The notes beneath the pieces are model-generated. The model was not told the origin of the DNA and searched no databases. It saw only the letters and a list, made by a program, of their open reading frames with translations. DNA of 64,000 bases from Roseicella aerolata (GTDB taxonomy: Bacteria; Pseudomonadota; Alphaproteobacteria; Acetobacterales; Acetobacteraceae), in contig NZ_JAJAQI010000013.1 of NCBI RefSeq assembly GCF_020523605.1, positions 62,001-126,000 on the forward strand, given 5' to 3'. Made by a program: the position numbers and the translations under genes. Positions 53,731 to 60,813 of the stretch are shown piece by piece. Every line of letters starts with the position of its first letter. Positions within the stretch are counted from its first letter, which is position 1.

Positions 53731-53759
53731 AATATACGTTTCTGTTCTGCAAATGTGAA
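53731..53759 (-). promoter_or_regulatory. Strong sigma-70-type promoter of the GH16 gene
   Basis: On the minus strand TTCACA (53754-53759) lies 17 bp before TATATT (53731-53736); each matches five of six consensus bases. Start of transcription would be near 53724, giving a leader of about 180 nt to the TTG at 53542 or 50 nt to the TTG at 53671. Confidence 0.65.
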
Positions 53760-54577
53760 ACCGGCCTGACACCTCGGAATTTCAACGGTTGATCCTGCTA
53801 CGGAATGTGGCGGAAATGATCTTGCCCCGCCTGCAAAGCGGCGGAGCAGCTTGCTTCCGTGCGACGCAGCGCCCGGTCGAATGCGCAACGAGCGTGATGT
53901 ATCAGATGGCGCCGCAGGCCAGATCGACATGCACCGAATTGGCGATGTCCCGAATTCTTGGTTGCTGCGCCGCCCGCGCCGGAGATGCTCTGGCCATCCG
54001 CGCGCGTTGTCAGCTCATCTGCGCCGCCTTCATCGTGCCGTCGGCCGCGCGCGAAGGGCGGCGCGTGGTGCCGGACACGGATTCGACGCAGATGCCGGCA
54101 GCAAGGTTGCCGAAGCGGGCCCGGCAATGTGGCGAAATTGTGGTCCGCCGCAGCTGCGTTCCTCCGTGCTGCATGCGGACTTGGCGGGCACGATGATGAA
54201 GCACGCGCCGGATTATGTGCCGGCGCGTTACGGGGCGGCGCGGCCGTTTGCGTTCAGCCGGCCATGCGGACGCAGTGCAAGCTTGCCGACTGCTCTCGTG
54301 CCAGCCGCAGCCGCATGGTGCCGCTGGGAATCGAGCCACGGAGCTTTCATCCGCGGCCGTTGTCCTGCTGCATGCATCTTCGTTCCCATCCGTGCAGGCG
54401 ATGATGCTGCCAGGAACCGCCCCGCAGAAACCGATGTGCGCCGTGGCCTCGAGCCTGAACCGCGCACGCTCGAGGTGGTCGGCCGCGGTCATCCTGCCCC
54501 GGTGGCCACCGACGAGCCGACGATCCTGGCCGGCCCATGCGCCTCGGCGAGGAAGGAGCGGTCCGGATCATCGGCTG

Positions 54578-54677
54578 GAGCGGATCGCGGATGGGCGTGA
54601 ACGCCCGGAAGCGTGGATCTGTTTGAAAAAAACGGAATCCACGGCGGATGGACGTTCAGATATAACGCGATCCGCTC
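54578..54677 (-). repeat. 100-bp palindromic element with perfect 12-bp terminal inverted repeats, copy D
   Basis: GAGCGGATCGCG at 54578-54589 is exactly inverted as CGCGATCCGCTC at 54666-54677. Inside are the GGGCGTGAACGCCC core (54593-54606) and a second stem, CGTGGAT/ATCCACG, around a loop with seven A residues. The whole can fold into one long imperfect hairpin. It is the best-preserved member of the dispersed family, here in minus orientation. Confidence 0.85.
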
Positions 54678-54888
54678 TAGGCTGGCGAGCTCGGCGGGGA
54701 CCGGAAGCGCAGCGCCACACCGATGGGCATGTCGCGCGGCAGCAAGGAACTCTGGACCAGGGTGGGTTGCCACACGCTCCGCCGGCGGGACCGCACAGCG
54801 CCTCGCGCGCGGCGCTTGACGGTACGGTGCGCCGCCCGCCACGCTTGCCCGGTCAGGCCGGCAGCAGACCGGCTGATCGGGAGGTTCC

Positions 54889-56457
54889 ATGCATCGCATC
54901 ATCGCGGCAGCCGCCATGGCCGCCCTGCTGGCCGGCTCGCCGGCCCTCGCGCAGCGGACGCTGACCATCGGGGCGCAGACGCCGCCCAGTGCGCTCGACC
55001 CGCACTATCACAATACGCAGAACAACAACCAGATCGCGCGGATGGTGTTCGAACCGCTGTTCGAGCTGGATACCCGGGCGCAGTTCCAGCCGCGCCTCGC
55101 CCGCAGCATGCGCATGGTCGATGAGCTGACCTGGGAGGTGAAGCTCAACACCGCGGCGCGCTTCCATGACGGCACGCCGTTCGAGGCCGAGGACGTCGCC
55201 TTCACCTTCGCCCGCGTGCCCACCGTGCCGAACAGCCCCGCGCTCTTCACCCCACAGGTGCGCAGCATCGCGGCGATCGAGGTGGTGGACCCCGAGACCA
55301 TCCTGCTGCGCACGCGAGAGCCGAACCCGCTGATGCGCTTCGACATGGCGGCGCCCGTCATCCTGTCCCGCAGGATCCACGGGCCGAACCCGCAGACGGC
55401 GGATTTCAACAGCGGGAAGCTGATGATCGGCACCGGCCCCTACCGCCATGTCGACTACCGGCAGAGCGAGCGCCTGGAACTGGCGCGCAACACCGAATGG
55501 CACGGGCCGGTCGAGCCCTGGGACCGCGTGGTCTATCGCTTCATTCCCCAGGCCGGCTCCCGCATGGCGGCGCTGCTCTCGGGCGAGGTGGACCTGATCG
55601 ACTATGTCCCGGTGCAGGACGTGCCGCGGCTGGAGCAGGACCGCCGCTTCGCCCTCTTCCAGATCGACAGCATCACCTTCGTCTATCTGGCGCCGGATGC
55701 GATGCGGGAGACGTCGCCCTTCGTCACCGACAGGCAGGGCAGGCCGCTGCCGGCCAATCCGCTGGCCGACCAGCGGGTGCGGGAGGCGCTCTCCCTCGCC
55801 ATCCCCCGCCAGCAGATCGCGGAACGGCTCTATAGCGGCCTTGCCTCGCCGGCCGACCAGTTCGCCGCCCCGGTCGCCGAGCATCGGCTGGAGGGGCTCG
55901 GCCCGCTGCCCTTCGACCCGGCGCGGGCCCGTGCCCTGCTGGCCGAGGCCGGCTTCGGCCAGGGCTTCCGCATGACCATCCATGGGCCGAACGGCTTCTT
56001 CCCCTCGGACGACAACCTGCTGCAGGCCCTCGCCCAGGCCTTCACCCGCATCGGCATCGAGACCCAGGTGCAGGCGCTGCCGCCGGCGAACCTGTTCACC
56101 CGCGCGACCAACCGCGACTTCTCGCTGTTCATGACCTATTTCAGCAGCTACCTGACGATCAACCCGCTGCGGCAGGTGGTGATGACGCGCAACCCGGAAC
56201 TGGGCCATGGGCCCTTCAACCGACAGCGCTATTCCAACCCGGCGGTGGACCAGCCCCTGGCCGCGGCGCTCACCACCATGGAGGAAGAGAGGCGCAAGGC
56301 GCTGACCCAGCAGGCGGCGCGCGCGCTGCTGGAGGACAAGGGGCTGATCCCGGTGATCAACCTGCGCAATGTCTGGGCGGGGCGGCGCGACAAGGTGGTC
56401 TATGACCCGAGCCCGGCCAACCACACCGAGCCGCGGCTGGCCCGGCCGGTGCCGTAG
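54889..56457 (+). CDS. ABC transporter substrate-binding protein, peptide type (orphan, second copy)
   Basis: 522 residues, with GGGAGG ahead of the ATG. A signal peptide (IIAAAAMAALLAGSPALAQ) leads to SBP family 5 sequence: SALDPHYHNTQNNNQIARM, WEVKLNTAARFHDGTPFEAEDV and GTGPYRHVDYRQSERLEL. It is a paralogue of the protein at 15083-16669, sharing motif spacing, length and the unusual DPHYHN segment. It would bind a peptide-like or other solute in the periplasm. No permease genes are adjacent. Its TAG stop forms the first bases of a repeat copy (E). Confidence 0.9.
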   Translation: MHRIIAAAAMAALLAGSPALAQRTLTIGAQTPPSALDPHYHNTQNNNQIARMVFEPLFELDTRAQFQPRLARSMRMVDELTWEVKLNTAARFHDGTPFEAEDVAFTFARVPTVPNSPALFTPQVRSIAAIEVVDPETILLRTREPNPLMRFDMAAPVILSRRIHGPNPQTADFNSGKLMIGTGPYRHVDYRQSERLELARNTEWHGPVEPWDRVVYRFIPQAGSRMAALLSGEVDLIDYVPVQDVPRLEQDRRFALFQIDSITFVYLAPDAMRETSPFVTDRQGRPLPANPLADQRVREALSLAIPRQQIAERLYSGLASPADQFAAPVAEHRLEGLGPLPFDPARARALLAEAGFGQGFRMTIHGPNGFFPSDDNLLQALAQAFTRIGIETQVQALPPANLFTRATNRDFSLFMTYFSSYLTINPLRQVVMTRNPELGHGPFNRQRYSNPAVDQPLAAALTTMEEERRKALTQQAARALLEDKGLIPVINLRNVWAGRRDKVVYDPSPANHTEPRLARPVP

Positions 56458-56601
56458 AGCAGGTCGCCGGCGGGCGTGAATGGGGCACCCCGCACCCTTT
56501 GCAGGGCAAAGCCAGCGAGAACCCCGACGCCCGGGAGCGAGCCTCTGCCCGGCAAACCATGACCTGCCGCAGATTGGCATTCAGCACTCCACGCAAGCCG
56601 C
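56457..56601 (-). repeat. Dispersed extragenic palindrome, copy E (degenerate)
   Basis: On the minus strand it runs from GCGGCTTGCGTGG (56601) through AATGCCAATCTGCGG and CATGGTTTGC to ATTCACGCCCGCCGGCGACCTGCTC-type sequence at 56457-56481. Order and spacing of these blocks follow copy A closely. The last G of the element is the last base of the upstream TAG stop. Confidence 0.6.
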
Positions 56602-56895
56602 TGCAGCAGCCTCGTACTGTAGCCCGACGGCAGCGCGCCGGCCGCAGGAAGGCCAGGTTGCCCTGGGCCACCGGCGGTCAAGGAGAGATACGCGGCGGGA
56701 CGCTCACGCCCGACCGCGATCTGCCCTACTCTCGGGGCGTGAGCACGGCCCGGCGGGGCAGGGCCGATGCAGCCGTGGGCCAACCGCGGCGTTGCCCCGA
56801 CGGGAGCGCCCTGTCGCAGTCAGTCTGCCGCATGGTGCGGGCCCGCGCGCAACCCAGACCTCCGCCGGCCGATCCGGCGGCGACAGGCGGCTTCC
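56458..56895. other. 438-bp intergenic region with facing repeat copies
   Basis: It holds copy E on the minus strand and a short diverged core on the plus strand (GACGCTCACGCCC with GACCGCGATCTGCCC, 56699-56726). No gene is visible. The final 100 bp lead into the site-2 protease gene without a clear promoter. Confidence 0.55.
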
Positions 56896-58041
56896 ATGCA
56901 GTGGTCCTTCCCCATCCTCGCCATCCGCGGCACGGTCATCCGCATCCACCTGACCTTCCTGCTGTTCCTGCTCTGGATCGGCTGGGCGCACTACCGCCAT
57001 GGCGGCACGCAGGCGGCGGTGGAGGGGGTGGTCTTCCTGCTGCTGTTCCTCTGCGTGCTGTTGCACGAATTCGGCCATGTGGTGGCGGCGCGGCGCTACG
57101 GCGTGCAGACACCCGACATCACCCTGCTGCCGATCGGTGGCGTGGCGCGGCTCGAGCGCATCCCGGAGCAGCCGGGGCAGGAATTGGTGGTGGCGCTCGC
57201 CGGCCCGGCGGTGAATGTGGTGATCGCCGCCCTGCTGTTCCTGGCGATCGGCGGGCTGCCGCCGGAAGGCAGCACGGAGCTGCAGGATCCGCGCACCGGC
57301 ATCCTGGCGCGGCTGGCGACGGTCAATGTCTTCCTGGTGCTGTTCAACCTCATTCCGGCCTTCCCGATGGATGGCGGGCGTGTGCTGCGGGCGCTGCTCG
57401 CCTACCGGATGGGTTATGCCCGCGCCACCGCGACCGCCGCCTCGGTGGGCCAGGCGGTCGCCTTCGGGCTCGGGCTGCTGGGGCTGTTCGGCAACCCGCT
57501 GCTGCTCTTCATCGCGGTCTTCGTTTATCTGGGCGCCGCCGGGGAATCCCAGGCGGTGCAGGAGCGGGAGGGGCTGCGTGGCCTTGCCGTCGCGGAGGCG
57601 ATGGTGACGCGCTTCGAGAGCCTGGCGCCCACCAGCCGGGTGCAGGATGCGGTGCGCTGCCTGATCCGCACGACGCAGCACGAATTCCCGGTGGTGGCGG
57701 AGGATGGGCGGCTGCTCGGCGTGCTGACGCGGGATTGCCTGCTGAAGGCCCTGCATGACCATGGCGGCGACTACCCGGTGACCGAGGCGATGCGCACCGA
57801 CATCCCGCTGCTGCCGCAGCGCCATGACCTGGGCGCGGCGCTGCGGCTGATGCAGGAGAAGCGCCTGCCGGTGATCGGCGTGACGGAGGAGTCGGGCCTG
57901 CTGGTCGGGCTGCTGACGCCCGAGAATATCGGCGAGATGATGATGGTGCGGGCCGCGCAGCCTTCCGGTGGCGCCGCGGCCTGGCCGGAGCGGCGCTCGG
58001 CCAACCCCTGGGCGCCGCGGCCGGGGCGGCCCATGGCGTAG
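56896..58041 (+). CDS. Site-2 protease family zinc metalloprotease with CBS domains (M50)
   Basis: 381 residues from the ATG at 56896; the frame is open upstream but that part overlaps repeats. Zinc ligands are HEFGH at residues 57-61 and the Asp in NLIPAFPMDGGR (about 150). Six membrane helices fill residues 15-220, and two CBS domains occupy about 235-355 (MVTRFESLAPTSRVQDAV; TDIPLLPQRHDLGAAL). This is the SpoIVFB-like group III of site-2 proteases. It would cut membrane proteins within the bilayer, with the CBS pair sensing a nucleotide. The target is unknown; anti-sigma factors are candidates in general. Confidence 0.92.
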   Translation: MQWSFPILAIRGTVIRIHLTFLLFLLWIGWAHYRHGGTQAAVEGVVFLLLFLCVLLHEFGHVVAARRYGVQTPDITLLPIGGVARLERIPEQPGQELVVALAGPAVNVVIAALLFLAIGGLPPEGSTELQDPRTGILARLATVNVFLVLFNLIPAFPMDGGRVLRALLAYRMGYARATATAASVGQAVAFGLGLLGLFGNPLLLFIAVFVYLGAAGESQAVQEREGLRGLAVAEAMVTRFESLAPTSRVQDAVRCLIRTTQHEFPVVAEDGRLLGVLTRDCLLKALHDHGGDYPVTEAMRTDIPLLPQRHDLGAALRLMQEKRLPVIGVTEESGLLVGLLTPENIGEMMMVRAAQPSGGAAAWPERRSANPWAPRPGRPMA

Positions 58042-58161
58042 CACCCCCGGGCATCGGGGAAGGGCGGCACGCCAGGGCGCCTGCACCGGGCGCCGGGTGG
58101 CTTGACGGTGACGAGGCGGCGGGCGGAGGCTTCCTCCCGCCCAGCCGAAACCGGAGTGACA

Positions 58162-59448
58162 ATGCCCGACGCCGCGCTGCTTGCCCGCCTGTCTCAGGCG
58201 GTGGAGGCGAATTTCGAGAAGGAGGTTGCCTTCCTGGCCGACCTCGTGCGTTTCCCCAGCACCCGCGGCAACGAGGCGCCGCTGCAGGACTGGATGGCGC
58301 GCCAGCTCGCCGCCCGCGGCTATGGCGTCGACCGCTACACCCTGGCCGATGTGCCGCTCGCCCAGCATCCCAGGGCGAGCCCGATGGTGGAGGCCGATCC
58401 GGCGAAATCGGTGCAGGTGGTTGCCACTCATCGCGCGGCCAATCCCACGGGCCGCAGCCTGATCCTGCAGGGGCATATCGACGTGGTGCCGGAGGGCCCG
58501 GCCGAGATGTGGACCTACCCGCCCTACAGCGCGACCATCAGGGATGGCTGGATGCATGGCCGCGGCGCGCATGACATGAAGTCGGGCGTCGCCGCCATGA
58601 TCTTCGCCATGGACGCGCTACGGACCGCCGGGCTGGAGCCGGCGGCCGATGTGCATATCCAGACCGTGACGGAGGAGGAGAGCACCGGCAACGGCGCCCT
58701 CTCGACGCTCCTGCGCGGCTACCGCGCCGAGGCCGCGCTGGTGCCGGAGCCGACGGGCGGCACGATCACCCGCGCGCATACCGGCACGCTCTGGTTCCGC
58801 ATCTCGGTCCGTGGCGTGCCGGTGCATGTCGCGGTGGCGCAGAGCGGGACGAATGCCATCCTCTCCGCCTATCACCTGATCCAGGCGCTGCAGGAGCATA
58901 CGAAGCGCATCAATGAGGAGGCGCGCAGCCATCCGTGGTACATGGACATCGAGTCCCCGCTGAAGTTCAACCCCGGCATCATCCGTGGCGGCGACTGGGC
59001 GAGCAGCACGCCCGCCTGGTGCGAGGTCGATTGCCGCATCGGCCTGCTGCCGGGGACCGATGTGGCCGAGGCGAAGGCCGGGGTGGAGCGCTGCATCGCC
59101 GAGGCGGCGAAGAGCGACAATTTCCTCGCCAACAACCCGCCTTCGGTCAGCTGGCACGGCTTCCTCGCCGATGGCTATGTGCTGGAGCCGGGGACGGAGG
59201 CCGAGGCGGTGCTGGCCGCGGCGCATCAGGCGGTCTTCGGGGAGGCAATGCCGGCCCGCATCACCACCGCGGTGAACGACACCCGCTTCTACGGCCTCTA
59301 TTTCGGCATCCCGGGCCTTTGCTACGGACCGAAGGGGGAGGGGGCGCATGCCTTCGACGAGCGCACCGAACTCGCGCATCTGAAGAAGACCACGCTCGCG
59401 ATCGCCGCCTTCATCGCGGATTGGTGCGGAACGCGGAGCGCCGGCTAA
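58162..59448 (+). CDS. M20-family metallopeptidase (ArgE/DapE-like)
   Basis: 428 residues from the ATG at 58162, with GGAG 6 bp upstream. Metal-site motifs are LQGHIDVVP, GRGAHDMKSGVAAM and TEEESTGNG, followed by the dimerisation domain and a final His near EGAHAFDERTEL. The family contains acetylornithine deacetylases, succinyl-diaminopimelate desuccinylases and related amidohydrolases; the length and motifs suit the ArgE/DapE side, but no arginine or lysine genes are nearby. It is cytosolic and probably uses two zinc ions. Confidence 0.9.
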   Translation: MPDAALLARLSQAVEANFEKEVAFLADLVRFPSTRGNEAPLQDWMARQLAARGYGVDRYTLADVPLAQHPRASPMVEADPAKSVQVVATHRAANPTGRSLILQGHIDVVPEGPAEMWTYPPYSATIRDGWMHGRGAHDMKSGVAAMIFAMDALRTAGLEPAADVHIQTVTEEESTGNGALSTLLRGYRAEAALVPEPTGGTITRAHTGTLWFRISVRGVPVHVAVAQSGTNAILSAYHLIQALQEHTKRINEEARSHPWYMDIESPLKFNPGIIRGGDWASSTPAWCEVDCRIGLLPGTDVAEAKAGVERCIAEAAKSDNFLANNPPSVSWHGFLADGYVLEPGTEAEAVLAAAHQAVFGEAMPARITTAVNDTRFYGLYFGIPGLCYGPKGEGAHAFDERTELAHLKKTTLAIAAFIADWCGTRSAG

Positions 59449-59509
59449 AGGCTTGCATCCAGGGGCGCCGGGCTGACAAACAGCGGCCTTTCGACCGAGG
59501 AGGAGTTGC

Positions 59510-59950
59510 ATGCTTGCGTCCCGTCCCGGGGCGGCCGCGCCCGGATGGCGCCGGGCCGCGCCGCTCGCCTTGCTCCTGGCCCTGTGCCCGATGGTGGCTG
59601 CCGCCCAGGACCAATCCCAGGGGACGGCGCCGCGCGCCGGAACCGCCGCGCGGCCGAATGCCGGGGCGGCCGGGCCAGGCATGGGACCGCTGCAGACCGA
59701 GCCAGGGGATGTCTGGGCGGAGGTGCGCGGCTGGACCGAGCGGCGCGGCCGGACCGCCGCGCCACCCCGCCCGGCCCGCGACCCGGCTGCGGCCGAGGCG
59801 TCGCCGCGCCGGCCCGATCCCGCAGGCACGGGGGCGGCCCCCACGCCGCGACCGCGCCGTGCGGAGGCCTGCCCGCCCGGCGCGCCGCCTGGGGATCCGG
59901 CCTGCGTCCCGCGCCCGTCGCGCCGCCGGCCGGCCGAAAGCCCCGGCTGA
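59510..59950 (+). CDS. Small secreted Pro/Ala/Arg-rich protein
   Basis: 146 residues with an excellent Shine-Dalgarno (GAGGAGGAG) 5 bp before the ATG. A signal peptide (APLALLLALCPMVAAAQ) is followed by low-complexity sequence rich in Pro, Ala and Arg. One conserved-looking patch, GPLQTEPGDVWAEVRGWTE, is near residue 60, and two Cys occur near the C-terminus (EACPPG, PACVP). I do not recognise a family. It is probably periplasmic. It starts 61 bp after the M20 peptidase gene. Confidence 0.65.
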   Translation: MLASRPGAAAPGWRRAAPLALLLALCPMVAAAQDQSQGTAPRAGTAARPNAGAAGPGMGPLQTEPGDVWAEVRGWTERRGRTAAPPRPARDPAAAEASPRRPDPAGTGAAPTPRPRRAEACPPGAPPGDPACVPRPSRRRPAESPG

Positions 59951-60578
59951 CCCGTGCGCCGGGCCTGCTCGCCGCAGCGCGTCGAGTGGCGAAGCGGCCG
60001 CAGGACAATCGGGGGCGGCGCCGGGCCCGCGTCCCTGCCGGCATCAAGGCCCATCGGGTGAGGCCGTGCCGGCGGTCTGATCGGCCAAGCCGGTCGCGCC
60101 ATGCTCGATCATTGGCATGGCATCCTTCCCATGGATTGCCCGCGCTGCACCCGCCGCGGCGGCAACCGCGCCCCTTGCAGGCCAGGCATCGCGTCACCCA
60201 TCGGCCCGCATGGATGCGAAAAATCAGGAGCGGGCGCGCAGCCGCGGCGCGGAGGCTGTGCGCGACGCCGTGCTGCGTCAGCATTCGGGCAACCAACGGC
60301 CTCTAGAGGACACATCGCCTGGGGAATCGGTGCAGGCGACGCGAATGCCCGCCCGGACGATCTGTCGGAGCGGATCGTGGAGATGCCTGGACGCCCCGGC
60401 GCGAGACTTCGCTCCACGATCAATGGCCGATGGCGGATTGGTGGTGATGCCTGTCCGCAGTCGGCTATCGGCGGCGCATCACCATGCGGGGAGATGGCCG
60501 GTGAGTTCCGGAGGACGTGACGCCCGGCGCTTGGCGCGAAGCTGTGTCCGTGGCGCCACGCTGCCTTCCGTCCTTGCC

Positions 60579-60629
60579 CGGCCGGGTGGCGGGACTCGCC
60601 GCGGTGGAGCGAGTCCCGCCACCCGGCCG
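60579..60629. repeat. Perfect 21-bp inverted repeat upstream of nrdA
   Basis: Left arm 60579-60599 (starts CGGCCGGGTGGCGGG) and right arm 60609-60629 are exact inverted copies around a 9-nt loop. There is no T tract after either arm. It could be a terminator for transcription entering from upstream, a processing site or the trace of a small element. Confidence 0.8.
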
Positions 60630-60741
60630 CTTCGTATGGCGCTCGATCCACCTTGACGGCGCCTGCCGCCAAGCGCCCTAATGTGTGGAACGTAACACGA
60701 ACGTTGGCGGAATGCCGGCACCCGGCGCCGATCCGTCTTTC

Positions 60742-60770
60742 TTGCAACCTGATACCCGATCTGGTGTTAT
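60742..60770 (+). promoter_or_regulatory. nrd operon promoter
   Basis: TTGCAA (60742-60747) and TGTTAT (60765-60770) are spaced by 17 bp, and TGG directly before the -10 adds an extended -10 element. The nrdA ATG is 44 bp downstream with AGGA at 60800-60804. Confidence 0.7.
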
Positions 60771-60799
60771 GGTGGCGCTCTCGCTCCAATATCTTGTGT
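60752..60799 (+). promoter_or_regulatory. Tandem NrdR-type boxes
   Basis: Box 1 ATACCCGATCTGGTGT (60752-60767) matches 10 of 16 and box 2 CTCCAATATCTTGTGT (60784-60799) matches 12 of 16 bases of the NrdR consensus ACACAATATATTGTGT. The starts are 32 bp apart, the spacing expected of paired NrdR boxes. Box 1 overlaps the -10 element, so bound NrdR would repress transcription when dATP is plentiful. Confidence 0.75.
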
Positions 60800-60813
60800 A
60801 GGAACCATCCGAC

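Larger units (their letters stand above)
53543..54888. other. 1.35-kb largely non-coding region, lower GC
   Basis: The stretch contains the GH16 promoter near 53745, a block of distinctly AT-rich sequence (about 53700-53800), and repeat copy D (54578-54677). Several frames of 100-160 codons exist on both strands, but none shows a domain, a Shine-Dalgarno motif or sensible composition. It may be a scar left by the event that brought in the GH16 gene. Confidence 0.5.
59951..60813. other. 863-bp region upstream of the nrd operon
   Basis: No protein-like frame is visible in 59951-60570. A block at 60368-60460 resembles a very degraded repeat copy on the minus strand (GGAGCGGATCGTGGAGAT at its edge). 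A perfect 21-bp hairpin at 60579-60629 and the nrd promoter with NrdR-type boxes follow. Confidence 0.55.

Noticed and set aside
54305-54345. A tRNA-like 3' end (GGTGCCGCTGGGAATCGAGCC on the plus strand, shortened)
   Set aside because: It resembles the T arm and acceptor end of a minus-strand tRNA, but the T stem does not pair and no anticodon arm can be built.
54010-54492. A 160-codon minus-strand frame in the lower-GC gap
   Set aside because: No Shine-Dalgarno motif, no known fold and no sensible hydrophobic pattern. I left the region as non-coding.
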